Positions 1 through 7,946 of a stretch of 43,888 nucleotides of DNA are shown here, one piece after another. The stretch comes from Comamonadaceae bacterium (GTDB lineage: Bacteria; Pseudomonadota; Gammaproteobacteria; Burkholderiales; Burkholderiaceae_C): contig QZKF01000020.1 of NCBI GenBank assembly GCA_003599455.1, positions 1 to 43,888 of the forward strand. Reading direction: 5' to 3'. A model generated the notes under the pieces. It made no database searches. It saw only the letters and a list, made by a program, of their open reading frames with translations, and was not told where the DNA came from. The position numbers and the translations under genes are program-made. Every line of letters begins with the position of its first letter. The stretch's first letter is position 1.

Positions 1-242
1 CCCGAGCCCAGGCTGATCTGCCCGCAGTAGCCCACCAGGATGTTCACCCCCAGGGCTGCCAGCGCCAGGATCAGGAAGGGGATGAGGATGGCGCGGAACA
101 TGTACTCATCGACCAGCAGCGGCACGCCGATGAAGGCAAAGGCGATGAAGGCCAGGATGACCCAGCGGTCCTGCGCGATCGGGAAGATCTGCTGGTCGGC
201 GCGGTAGGAGGTCTTGAATTGACCGTTTTCACGGTAGAACAT
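1..242 (-). CDS. livM: Branched-chain amino acid ABC transporter permease LivM, N-terminal part (runs off the left edge)
   Basis: Only the first 80 or so codons are inside the window. The protein starts MFYRENG and has a short polar N-terminus followed by two hydrophobic stretches. It reaches the conserved LGVNILVGYCGQISLG segment that marks LivM-type inner-membrane permeases of the branched-chain amino acid/amide (HAAT) family. LivM pairs with LivH to form the transmembrane channel. It lies 89 nt downstream of livH on the same strand, so it is probably the fourth gene of the operon that starts near 4029. The binding protein and LivF ATPase expected for this family would lie outside the window. 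The true substrate cannot be read from sequence. Confidence 0.9.
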   Translation of the reverse strand, partial: MFYRENGQFKTSYRADQQIFPIAQDRWVILAFIAFAFIGVPLLVDEYMFRAILIPFLILALAALGVNILVGYCGQISLGS

Positions 243-331
243 GTTCTTCTTTCAGTGAATGATCTTTTAGCTACGGCATAACTTTGCTGCGCAAAGTGAG
301 CCTCCGCTGAAAAATTCTTGACGTGCGTGTT

Positions 332-1261
332 TCACACGCGGTCAATAATTTTTTCGCCGAACAGCCCTTGCGGCCTGAACAGCAGGAACACCAGCGCGAG
401 CACATAGGCGAACCAGATCTCGATGCCACCGCCCACATAGGGGCCCAGGTAGACCTCGGAGAGCTTCTCGCCCACGCCGATGATCAGGCCGCCGATGATG
501 GCGCCGGGCACCGAGGTGAGGCCGCCCAGGATGATCACGGGCAGGGCGCGCAGGGCCACCGTGGTGAGCGAGAACTGCACACCCAGCTTGGAGCCCCAGA
601 TGATCCCGGCCACCAACGCGGTGATGCCGGCGACGAACCAGACGATGACCCAGATGCGGTTGAGCGGAATGCCGATGGACTGCGCGGCCTGGTGGTCGTC
701 GGCCACCGCGCGCAGCGCCCGCCCGGTGGCGGTCTTCTGGAAGAACAGGGAGAGCACGGCCACCAGCAGCGCGGCCACGCAGGCCGCGTACACGTCCTCC
801 AGGTTGACCAGCACGCCACCCTCGAAGGTGCCCCCGAACAGGAAGACCGGGTCCTTGGGCATGCCCACGTCGATCTGGTAGATGTCCGAGCCGAAGATGG
901 TCTGGCCCAGGCCGTCCAGGAAGTAGGTGATGCCCAGCGTGGCCATCAGGAGCGTCACCCCCTCCTGGTTGACCAGGTGGCGCAGCACCAGGCGCTCGAT
1001 CAGCCAGGCCAGCACGAACATGAGGGCGCCGGCCAGCACGAAGGCGATCAGGTTGCCCAGGAACTTGTCCTCGATGCCCAGCCACTGCGGCACCCAGCCC
1101 GAGAAGCGCGCCATGGCCAGGGCCGCGAACAGCACCATGGCGCCCTGCGCGAAGTTGAACACGCCCGAGGCCTTGAAGATCAGCACGAAGCCCAGCGCCA
1201 CCAGCGAATACAGCATGCCGGCCATCAGGCCGCCGAGAAGTGCTTCAAGAAAGAATGCCAT
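332..1261 (-). CDS. livH: Branched-chain amino acid ABC transporter permease LivH
   Basis: A 309-aa polytopic inner-membrane protein of normal LivH length, with about eight hydrophobic segments. It has the family-typical start (FLEALLGGLMAGMLYSLVALG), the FNFAQGAMV segment and the TTVALRALPVIILGGL region near the end. It forms the permease with LivM. It starts 12 nt after the LivG stop, which supports co-transcription. In the family, LivH/LivM move leucine, isoleucine and valine or related amides. The linked acyl-CoA-ligase-like gene makes a carboxylic-acid substrate possible too, but that is inference. Confidence 0.93.
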   Translation of the reverse strand: MAFFLEALLGGLMAGMLYSLVALGFVLIFKASGVFNFAQGAMVLFAALAMARFSGWVPQWLGIEDKFLGNLIAFVLAGALMFVLAWLIERLVLRHLVNQEGVTLLMATLGITYFLDGLGQTIFGSDIYQIDVGMPKDPVFLFGGTFEGGVLVNLEDVYAACVAALLVAVLSLFFQKTATGRALRAVADDHQAAQSIGIPLNRIWVIVWFVAGITALVAGIIWGSKLGVQFSLTTVALRALPVIILGGLTSVPGAIIGGLIIGVGEKLSEVYLGPYVGGGIEIWFAYVLALVFLLFRPQGLFGEKIIDRV

Positions 1262-1273
1262 GGTGTTTCTCGC

Positions 1274-2086
1274 TCAGTGGGAGGTTCCGAGGTAGGCGCT
1301 GATGACCTCCTCGTTGTTGCGCACCGCCTCGGGCGTGCCGTCGCCGATCTTCTTGCCGTAGTCCAGCACCACCACGCGGTCGGAGATGTCCATCACCACG
1401 CCCATGTCGTGCTCGATCAGCACGATGGTGGTGCCGAACTCGTCGTTCACGTCCAGGATGAAGCGGCTCATGTCCTGCTTCTCCTCCAGGTTCATGCCCG
1501 CCATCGGCTCGTCCAGCAGCAGCACCTGCGGCTCCATCGCCAGCGCGCGGCCCAGGTCCACCCGCTTCTGCAGGCCGTAGGGCAGCTGCCCCACGGGCGT
1601 CTTGCGGTGCGCCTGGATCTCCAGGAAGTCGATGATGTGTTCGACGAACTCGCGTTGCGCCTCTTCTTCCTTCTGCGCCCCGCCGATGCCGAAGGGGTTG
1701 CGGATCGCCTGCATGAACAGGTTGCTCTTGATGCGCAGGTTGCGCCCGGTCATGATGTTGTCGATCACGCTCATGCCCTTGAAGAGCGCCAGGTTCTGGA
1801 ACGTGCGCGCGATGCCCATCTCGGCCACCTGGCGGCTGTTCATGTGCTTGAAGGTCTGGCCCCGAAAGCTGATCGAGCCTTCCTGCGGCTGGTACACGCC
1901 GTTGATGCAGTTGAGCATGGAGCTCTTGCCCGCGCCGTTGGGCCCGATGATGGCGCGCACCTCGTGCTCGCGCACGTCAAAGCTGATGTCGGTGAGCGCC
2001 TTCACGCCACCAAAGCGCAGGCTGATGTTGTGCACGTCCAGGATGACGTCGCCGATCTTCTTGTGGGTCATGGGGTTGTTGCTCAT
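1274..2086 (-). CDS. livG: Branched-chain amino acid ABC transporter ATP-binding protein LivG
   Basis: A 270-aa ATPase subunit. Walker A is GPNGAGKSS, the signature region is the LivG-like LPYGLQKRVDLGRAL in place of LSGGQ, Walker B is VLLLDEP, and the H-loop is IVLIEHDM. The start MSNNPMTHKK is chosen because its ATG overlaps the TGA of the upstream ligase gene in an ATGA arrangement, which implies translational coupling. A much longer frame continues upstream, but that stretch is antisense-style noise over the ligase gene. LivG acts on the cytoplasmic face with LivF (not in the window) to power LivH/LivM. Confidence 0.94.
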   Translation of the reverse strand: MSNNPMTHKKIGDVILDVHNISLRFGGVKALTDISFDVREHEVRAIIGPNGAGKSSMLNCINGVYQPQEGSISFRGQTFKHMNSRQVAEMGIARTFQNLALFKGMSVIDNIMTGRNLRIKSNLFMQAIRNPFGIGGAQKEEEAQREFVEHIIDFLEIQAHRKTPVGQLPYGLQKRVDLGRALAMEPQVLLLDEPMAGMNLEEKQDMSRFILDVNDEFGTTIVLIEHDMGVVMDISDRVVVLDYGKKIGDGTPEAVRNNEEVISAYLGTSH

Positions 2087-4029
2087 GCTGCCGCTTTGAC
2101 GGGGGAGAACACCTTGGCGTCGCCCATGCGCAGCGTGGCGCTGACCGAGCCGGTGCGCCCGTCCTCGAACTTCACCTGGGTCTCGATGTACTGCTCGCTC
2201 TTGCCGCCGTACAGCGCCTCCACCAGCACGCCGTACTTGTCGCCGATGAAACCGCGGCGCACCTTGTTGGTGCGGGTGAGCTCCCCGTCGTCGGCGTCCA
2301 GTTCCTTGTGCAGCACCAGGAAGCGGCTGATCTGGCTGCCCGCGAGCAGCTCGTCGCGCGAGAGGTCGGCGTTGACCTTCTCCACGCACTCGCGGATGAG
2401 CTCGTACACCTCGGGCTTCTGCGCCAGGTCGGTGTAGCCCGCGTAGGTCAGGTTGCGCCGCTCGGCCCAGTTGCCCACCGCCTCGAAGTCGATGTTGACC
2501 ATCACGCAGACCCGCTCGCGCTGGTCCCCGTAGGCCACCGCCTCCTTGATGTGCGAGAAGAACTTCAGCTTGTTCTCCACGTACTTGGGCGCGAACATCG
2601 CGCCGTCGAAGGCGCCTCCCTTGATGCGCCCGACGTCCTTGACCCGGTCGATGATCTTCAGGTGCCCCGAGGCGTCGATGAAGCCCGCATCGCTCGTGTG
2701 GTACCAGCCGTCGGCCGTGAGCACCTCGGCCGTGGCCGCTTCGTTCTTGTAGTAGCCCTTGAGCAGCCCGGGCGACTTCACCAGGATCTCCCCGCTCTCG
2801 CTGAGCTTGATCTCCACCCCCTCGCAGGGCACGCCCACGGTGTCCGCGCGCGCCTCGTGGTCGGGTTGCAGGCACACGAAGACGGCCGTCTCGGTAGAGC
2901 CGTAGAGCTGCTTCAGGTTGATGCCGATGGAGCGGTAGAAGCTGAAGAGGTCGGGCCCGATGGCTTCACCGGCGGTGTAGGCCACGCGCACCCGGCTCAT
3001 GCCCAGGTTGTTCCTCAGCGGCCCATAGACCAGCCAGTCGCCCAGCTGGTACTTGATGGCATCGAGCAGCCCGACGGGCTTGCCGTCCATGCGCGTGGGG
3101 CCCACGCGGCGCGCCACGTCCATGAAGGCGTGGAACATGCGCCGCTTGATCGCACCGGCGTCTTCCATGCGGATCATCACGCTGGTCAAGAGCCCCTCGA
3201 ACACCCGCGGCGGCGCGAAGTAGTACGTCGGCCCCACTTCCTTCAGGTCGATCATCACCGTCGCCGAGGACTCCGGGCAGTTCACGACGTAGCCGCAGGC
3301 CAGCCATTGGGCATACGAAAACGTGTTCTGGCCGATCCACGCGGGGGGCAGGTAGGCCAGCACCTCTTCCCTGTCCGTCAGGCGGTCGAAGTCGGCACCG
3401 GCGCGCGCCCGGTTGAGCAGGGTGTGGTGGGTGTGCACCACACCCTTGGGGTTGCCCGTGGTGCCACTGGTGAAGAACATCGCCGTCACGTCGTCGGGTT
3501 GGCCCTTGCCGATCTCGTTGCGGAAAAACAGAGGGTGCTCCTGGGCGAAGGCCTTGCCGGCGTCGATCAAAGTGGCCAACGAGGACAAACCCGGTTCCAG
3601 GTAGTTGCGCAAACCGCGCGGATCGTCGTAGTAGATCCGGCTCAGGTGAGGGCACTGCGTGCGCGCCTCGATCAGTTTGTCGACCTGCTCCTGGTCTTCC
3701 GCGAGCGCAAAACGTACCTCGGTGTTGTTGATCGGGAAGACGCATTCGGCGGCGACCGCGTCCTGGTACAGCGGCACGGGGATCGCGCCCAGCGACTGCA
3801 CGGCCAGCATCGTGGCGTACAACGACGGCCGGTTGCCGCAGATCATCACCATGTGTTCGCCGCGCTTCAGGCCGGCGCAATGCAGCCCGCAGGCAATGTG
3901 CTCCACCAGCTGGGTCAACTCGATCCACGAGAGCGTTTGCCAGATGCCGTATTCCTTCTCGCGCATGGCCAGCGAGTGCCCGCGCTCGAGCGCGTGTTGC
4001 AGCAGCATCAGGGGGAATGTCTTTCCCAT
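2083..4029 (-). CDS. AMP-forming acyl-CoA synthetase/ligase (long-chain FACS-like), first gene of the liv operon
   Basis: A 648-aa ANL-superfamily ligase that would activate a carboxylic acid with ATP and load it on CoA. The P-loop-like A3 motif FTSGTTGNPKG is at about residues 186-196. The GWYHTSDAG hinge/A7 region and an RVKD element follow, and YGSTETAVF serves as the A5 region. The length and the internal layout resemble long-chain fatty acid-CoA ligases rather than acetyl-CoA synthetase. It precedes livG with a 4-nt overlap, so transport and CoA activation are likely co-regulated. A CTAGGGAA element sits about 40 nt before its start. Substrate is unknown; aromatic, branched or fatty acids all remain possible. 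Confidence 0.88.
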   Translation of the reverse strand: MGKTFPLMLLQHALERGHSLAMREKEYGIWQTLSWIELTQLVEHIACGLHCAGLKRGEHMVMICGNRPSLYATMLAVQSLGAIPVPLYQDAVAAECVFPINNTEVRFALAEDQEQVDKLIEARTQCPHLSRIYYDDPRGLRNYLEPGLSSLATLIDAGKAFAQEHPLFFRNEIGKGQPDDVTAMFFTSGTTGNPKGVVHTHHTLLNRARAGADFDRLTDREEVLAYLPPAWIGQNTFSYAQWLACGYVVNCPESSATVMIDLKEVGPTYYFAPPRVFEGLLTSVMIRMEDAGAIKRRMFHAFMDVARRVGPTRMDGKPVGLLDAIKYQLGDWLVYGPLRNNLGMSRVRVAYTAGEAIGPDLFSFYRSIGINLKQLYGSTETAVFVCLQPDHEARADTVGVPCEGVEIKLSESGEILVKSPGLLKGYYKNEAATAEVLTADGWYHTSDAGFIDASGHLKIIDRVKDVGRIKGGAFDGAMFAPKYVENKLKFFSHIKEAVAYGDQRERVCVMVNIDFEAVGNWAERRNLTYAGYTDLAQKPEVYELIRECVEKVNADLSRDELLAGSQISRFLVLHKELDADDGELTRTNKVRRGFIGDKYGVLVEALYGGKSEQYIETQVKFEDGRTGSVSATLRMGDAKVFSPVKAAA

Positions 4030-4070
4030 CGATCGGTTCCTTGCAGGGTTCGTTTTGAGACCGGCTGATG

Positions 4071-4124
4071 CTAGGGAAAGGACTTCGCGGGGTTTGTCCT
4101 TGGCGCACCATTCCTAGGGAAGTC
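4071..4124. promoter_or_regulatory. Two CTAGGGAA elements in the divergent ligase / Crp-Fnr promoter region
   Basis: CTAGGGAA occurs at 4071-4078 and again, as CCTAGGGAAGTC, at 4113-4124. The two copies are 43 nt apart, about four helical turns, in the same orientation. They lie between the divergently transcribed ligase (start 4029) and Crp/Fnr gene (start 4182). A third copy precedes the binding-protein gene at 4961. The repetition is directly visible. That it is an operator for one of the two Crp/Fnr-like regulators is inference; it is not the classical TTGAT-N4-ATCAA or TGTGA-N6-TCACA box. Confidence 0.45.
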
Positions 4125-4181
4125 ACCTAAGCCCTTCGCGCCGGCATCGCACCGCCATGGCGGCTGCGGTGGCGCATTACC

Positions 4182-4895
4182 ATGGCGGACATGGGTGCCC
4201 CACAAGACAACACACGGATGGCCACTGGACGCGAGATCGATCGCATTCCCTGGGTCGGCGTGTTGTCGACCGACGATCGGGCCTGGGTGGTGCCGCGCTT
4301 GCGGGTGCGCGAATGCACGGCGGGCGAGTTCGTGTTGCGCGCGGGCGATCTGCCCACGCACTGGTACGGCGTGGTCGAAGGCATGCTCAAGGTGGATCAC
4401 GTCGATGACGCGGCGGAGCACCTCACCTTCAGCGGCATCCCGGCGGGTGGCTGGTTTGGAGAAGGCACCCTGATCAAGGGCCATCCCTTCCTGTTCAGCG
4501 TGCAGGCCCTGCGCAAGAGCGTGGTGGCCTGCCTTGCTGCGGCCGACTTTCAGGCGCTCACGCAGCGCTCGATCGCCTTCAACCGTTATGCGATGGGGCA
4601 ACTCAACGAGCGCCTGGCGCAGTTCATCGCGGCGCGCGAGATCGATCGCATGGCCGACGATGAGCAGCGCCTGGCGTGCAGCCTGCTCTGGTTGCGCAAC
4701 CCGGTGCTGTTTCCTTCAGCGGGCGACGTGCTGATGATCACCCAGCAGGACCTCTCCAACCTCATCGGCATGTCCCGTCAACGGGTCAACAAGGCGCTGG
4801 CCGCGCTGGAAGGCCGGGGGGTGCTGCGCGTCGAGTACCGCACCCTCCGGTTTCTCGACCCGCAGAAACTCCGCGACAGCGCCGCGGCGCTCTGA
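4182..4895 (+). CDS. Crp/Fnr-family transcriptional regulator (paralogue 1)
   Basis: A 237-aa protein with an N-terminal cyclic-nucleotide-binding-like beta-roll (about residues 30-140, including GEFVLRAGD, PTHWYGVVEG and GGWFGEGTLIK), a dimerisation helix (NERLAQFIAAREIDRM), and a C-terminal winged helix-turn-helix of Crp type (ITQQDLSNLIGMSRQRVNKAL). No Fnr-like cysteine cluster is seen, so oxygen sensing by an iron-sulphur cluster is unlikely; the ligand is unknown. It is transcribed divergently from the ligase-liv operon and precedes a Liv-type binding protein, so it probably controls one or both. It is clearly paralogous to the regulator at 7197-7919, sharing DRAWV, PTHWYG and GWFGEGT-IK. 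Confidence 0.88.
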   Translation: MADMGAPQDNTRMATGREIDRIPWVGVLSTDDRAWVVPRLRVRECTAGEFVLRAGDLPTHWYGVVEGMLKVDHVDDAAEHLTFSGIPAGGWFGEGTLIKGHPFLFSVQALRKSVVACLAAADFQALTQRSIAFNRYAMGQLNERLAQFIAAREIDRMADDEQRLACSLLWLRNPVLFPSAGDVLMITQQDLSNLIGMSRQRVNKALAALEGRGVLRVEYRTLRFLDPQKLRDSAAAL

Positions 4896-4960
4896 GTGGC
4901 GCTCCACTGGCGACGGACGGGGCATCGCCTGCGAACGATGTCACGCCGGCGGGAAGTCCG

Positions 4961-4972
4961 CCTAGGGAAGAC
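4961..4972 (+). promoter_or_regulatory. Third CTAGGGAA element, upstream of the binding-protein gene
   Basis: CCTAGGGAAGAC lies 80-90 nt before the likely start of the periplasmic binding protein, in the same extended form (CCTAGGGAAG) as the copy at 4113. It falls where a promoter or operator would be expected in the 156-nt gap after the Crp/Fnr gene. Function is inferred from repetition and position only. Confidence 0.4.
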
Positions 4973-5051
4973 CCGAGAATTGTTCTGATGCGGACAAAGC
5001 GCCGCGGGTGGCTCACCTACCTTGCAGTTTCCGAACCTTCTGGAGACTGCG

Positions 5052-6221
5052 ATGGCCCTGTTCACGAACCCCAGCGTTCTTTCCGCCGGCTTCAACCGGC
5101 GGGCCTGTGTCGCCGCCCTGGCGGCCTCACCGTTTGTTCTCACGGCGCGCGCCACCACCCCGCCGAGAACCTCGATCAAGGTGGGTCAGACCACCGCCCT
5201 GAGCGGTCCGCTGGGCGACCTGGGTCTGGCCATGCACAACGGCGCGAAGGCCTGTTTCAACATCCTGAACGCGCGCGGCGGCATCCAGGGGGCGCCGGTT
5301 GAACTCGTGGTCAGGGACGACGGCTACGACACCACGCGCGCCCTGAACAACGCGGTGGAGCTGATCGCCGATCCCGACATGTTTTCACTCTTCAACTGCA
5401 TGGGAACGCCGATGACCGCGGCCATTCTGCCCAAGGTGAAAGCCTCGGGCATCCCCCTGTTCGCGCCCTTCACCGGGGCCGTGGCCGTGCGCCCGAAGGA
5501 CATGCGCAACCTGTTCTACATCCGCCCGAGCTACCCGGACGAGGGCGAACGCCTGGTGCAGCACCTCGACACCATCGGCATACACCGCATCGCCGTGGCC
5601 TACCAGAACAACGCCTTCGGCAAGGAAATCTTCGAAGGCGTGCGCCTGGCCATGGCGCGGCGCAAGATGCCGGAGCCCGTCGCGGCCACCGTCGAGACCA
5701 ACAGCACCGATGCCACCGACGCCGCTGCCAGGATCGCGGCACAGCGCCCGGATGCGCTTCTGGTCGGCATCGCGGGCAAGCCCGCCGTCGACTTCATCCG
5801 CGCGTATCGCAAGCAGCACACGGGCACCGCGCTCTACAGCCTGTCGATCCTGGGCACTGCCCTCACGCTCAAGGAGCTCGGCGAAGACGGCGTGGGCATT
5901 GCCATCTCGCAGGTGGTGCCCATGCCCAACTCGAGTTCCACACCCGTGGTGCGGGAATTCCAGGCGGCGTGGAAGGCGCTGGGCGTGCCGCAGGAGCCGT
6001 CCCATCTGGCACTGGAGGGTTTCATCAACGCCAAGGCCTTTGCCCTCGCGATGCAGCGCGTCGGCCGGAATGCGTCGCGCGAAGCGTTCATCGACAGCAC
6101 CTGGAAGATGGACCGTCAGGACCTGGGTGGTTTCGACCTGCGTTTCACCGCACCCGGCGCCAACGCCTCGCGGTTCATCGAGCTCACGATGGTCGGCCGT
6201 GACGGCCGGTTCATACGATAA
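5052..6221 (+). CDS. Liv-type (HAAT) ABC transporter substrate-binding protein
   Basis: A 389-aa periplasmic binding protein of the type 1 fold. The mature part opens with IKVGQTTALSGPLG, followed by NGAKACFNILNARGGI and VELVVRDDGYDTTRA, which are the standard LivK-like features. The start is set at the ATG at 5052, preceded by GGAGA at 5042-5046; an upstream TTG in the same frame lacks a good ribosome-binding site. The N-terminus carries a twin-arginine (FNRRACVAAL) and a hydrophobic stretch ending in ARA, so Tat-dependent export is possible. No permease or ATPase is adjacent; it could serve the divergent liv operon. It follows a Crp/Fnr gene and a CTAGGGAA element. Confidence 0.87.
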   Translation: MALFTNPSVLSAGFNRRACVAALAASPFVLTARATTPPRTSIKVGQTTALSGPLGDLGLAMHNGAKACFNILNARGGIQGAPVELVVRDDGYDTTRALNNAVELIADPDMFSLFNCMGTPMTAAILPKVKASGIPLFAPFTGAVAVRPKDMRNLFYIRPSYPDEGERLVQHLDTIGIHRIAVAYQNNAFGKEIFEGVRLAMARRKMPEPVAATVETNSTDATDAAARIAAQRPDALLVGIAGKPAVDFIRAYRKQHTGTALYSLSILGTALTLKELGEDGVGIAISQVVPMPNSSSTPVVREFQAAWKALGVPQEPSHLALEGFINAKAFALAMQRVGRNASREAFIDSTWKMDRQDLGGFDLRFTAPGANASRFIELTMVGRDGRFIR

Positions 6222-6288
6222 AGGCGCGGCGGCGCGAACGCGCCGACCCGGCCTGATGAACACGGGCCGCCACCACCGGGAGAGACGC

Positions 6289-7167
6289 ATGGACCGTTTG
6301 ACGATGGGTGTGCATTTCATGGGGTTTTCGACCGACACCTGCCGCCGTCTGGCCGCCTGGCTGGAGGAGGGTGGCAGCCCGGACACAGGCTGGCAGGTGG
6401 TGCCGGTCGAGCAGGCCGATGTGTGTTGCATGGCCACCGATCCCGCCATCGCCAGGCTGTTTCGCGGAACGATGGCCACCGCGTTGATCCTGCGACCGCC
6501 TTCGGGACAAGGTCGAGCGGCCGTGCCCGGCGCCCGGGAACTGGTGGTGCACAGCGGCGTCAGCGGATGCCTCTTGGATGCGGGGCGGCGCGACTGCGTG
6601 CTGCGCACCTTTCACGAGCTCGAAGCGGCACTGGCGCCCACGCTGACGCCCTGCGTGCTGGGCGAGATCCTGGTCAGGGACCATGCCCGCTTGACGCGGG
6701 GCGCGGTGTTCCATGTGCAGCACCGCGACCAGCTGATTGCGGTGGTGGACGCGAGCACCCAGCGGGTCGGCCTCTCGCCGCGCGCGGCTCCCCGCGAAGC
6801 GCGCCGGGCCCAGTGGCACAGGCGCCCGCCCGGCGCTGCCTGCATCCCCGCCGGCTTCGTGGTCCGCGCGCCCTGGGAACTGCGCTGGGATTTCGCGGTG
6901 CGCACTCAGTGCCGGCTGTTGCCCGCCACGTACCGTCGCAAGGCGATCCACCTGCGGCCGGTGTCGCAAGCCCAGATCGACCGCATGTCGGTGGGGCACC
7001 TGCAGCTGGTCTCGCACCTGCGGTCCGGCCCCGCACCGCTCCGGCAGATCTGCAGCCGGCTCTCGCTGCCCGTCTGGCCCACCGAGCGGCTGCTGGGCGC
7101 GCTGTACGTGGCCGGCGCCATCTCCACCGATCCCGCCGACGCGCGAGACGGCCCGGCGGCGGCTTGA
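6289..7167 (+). CDS. Protein of unknown function, 292 aa
   Basis: I do not recognise this protein. The start at 6289 is chosen because GGGAGAGA stands a few bases before it; another ATG at 6256 is possible. No signal peptide or membrane segment is apparent. The first 100 residues could form an alpha/beta receiver-like fold, but no clear phospho-acceptor pocket is visible. The middle is rich in Arg and Ala. The last 60 residues (QLVSHLRSGPAPLRQICSRL, then ERLLGALYVAGAI) look like a small winged-helix module of the sort found at the ends of some response-regulator-like proteins. It lies 67 nt after the binding protein and 29 nt before the second Crp/Fnr gene, all on one strand. Confidence 0.7.
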   Translation: MDRLTMGVHFMGFSTDTCRRLAAWLEEGGSPDTGWQVVPVEQADVCCMATDPAIARLFRGTMATALILRPPSGQGRAAVPGARELVVHSGVSGCLLDAGRRDCVLRTFHELEAALAPTLTPCVLGEILVRDHARLTRGAVFHVQHRDQLIAVVDASTQRVGLSPRAAPREARRAQWHRRPPGAACIPAGFVVRAPWELRWDFAVRTQCRLLPATYRRKAIHLRPVSQAQIDRMSVGHLQLVSHLRSGPAPLRQICSRLSLPVWPTERLLGALYVAGAISTDPADARDGPAAA

Positions 7168-7196
7168 TACCATCCCCCGATCGATACGCCATCGAC

Positions 7197-7919
7197 ATGT
7201 CCCCCTCCGATCCCAAGCGCCGACGCCGGTCGGCCACCCCAGACGAACTGGCCCGCATCCACTGGCTGCAACGGCTCGCGCCGTCCGATCGGGCCTGGGT
7301 GGGACCCGAGGTGCAGGTGCACCACCTGGAGCCGCAAGAGGCCCTGTGCCTGTTCGGCAGCCAGCCCACCCATTGGTATGGCACGCTGCACGGCCTGCTC
7401 AAGCTGAGCAACGACAGCCGCGATGGCCAGCCCATCACCTACGCCGGCCTGCCCACCAGCGGGTGGTTTGGCGAAGGCACCATGATCAAGCTCGAACCGT
7501 ACCGCTACAACGTGTCGGCCATCCGGTCGAGCGAGGTCGGCAGCCTGCCCGCGGCGGCCTTTCACCGGCTGCTGGACGGCTCGCTGGAGTTCAACCAGTA
7601 CCTCATGACCCAGATCAACGAGCGGCTGGGCCAGTTCATGGCGGCCCGCGTCACCGACCGCCTGCGCAACCCCGAGATCCGGGTGGCGCGCAGCCTGCTC
7701 GCCCTGTTCAACCCGGTGCTCTACCCGACGGTGGATCCGTTCTTCCAGATCACGCAGCAGGAGCTGGCTTACCTGATCGGCATCCCGCGCCAGCGCATCA
7801 ACGCCGCCCTGCGGCAGCTGGCGACGAAGGGCGCGGTCGAGTTGGGTTATGGCGGGGTGCGGGTGGTCGACATCCGCCTGCTGGGCAGGATCGCCGAGCA
7901 GAAGGACTCCCCGAGGTAG
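7197..7919 (+). CDS. Crp/Fnr-family transcriptional regulator (paralogue 2)
   Basis: A 240-aa relative of the regulator at 4182-4895. The N-terminal beta-roll contains PTHWYGTLHGLLK and GWFGEGTMIK. The linker helix is INERLGQFMAARVTDRL, and the C-terminal winged helix is ITQQELAYLIGIPRQRINAAL. A short basic stretch (KRRRRS) precedes the sensor domain and is absent from paralogue 1. No cysteine cluster for an iron-sulphur centre is visible. The gene begins 29 nt after the unknown 292-aa gene and its stop faces the minus-strand operon that ends at 7947. Regulatory targets are not apparent. Confidence 0.87.
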   Translation: MSPSDPKRRRRSATPDELARIHWLQRLAPSDRAWVGPEVQVHHLEPQEALCLFGSQPTHWYGTLHGLLKLSNDSRDGQPITYAGLPTSGWFGEGTMIKLEPYRYNVSAIRSSEVGSLPAAAFHRLLDGSLEFNQYLMTQINERLGQFMAARVTDRLRNPEIRVARSLLALFNPVLYPTVDPFFQITQQELAYLIGIPRQRINAALRQLATKGAVELGYGGVRVVDIRLLGRIAEQKDSPR

Positions 7920-7946
7920 GCGTACGCGCCGGCAGGGTCGTGGGCC

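Noticed and set aside
326..340. Terminator hairpin at the end of livH
   Set aside because: The short GCGTG/CACGC stem overlaps the end of livH, has only 5 bp, and livM continues on the same strand, so it is probably chance.
323..2437. Very long plus-strand open frame (over 700 codons) opposite livH, livG and the ligase gene
   Set aside because: It is rich in His, Gln, Asp and Ala with no domain, and mirrors the third-position GC of real genes on the other strand. It is an antisense artefact of GC-rich coding DNA.
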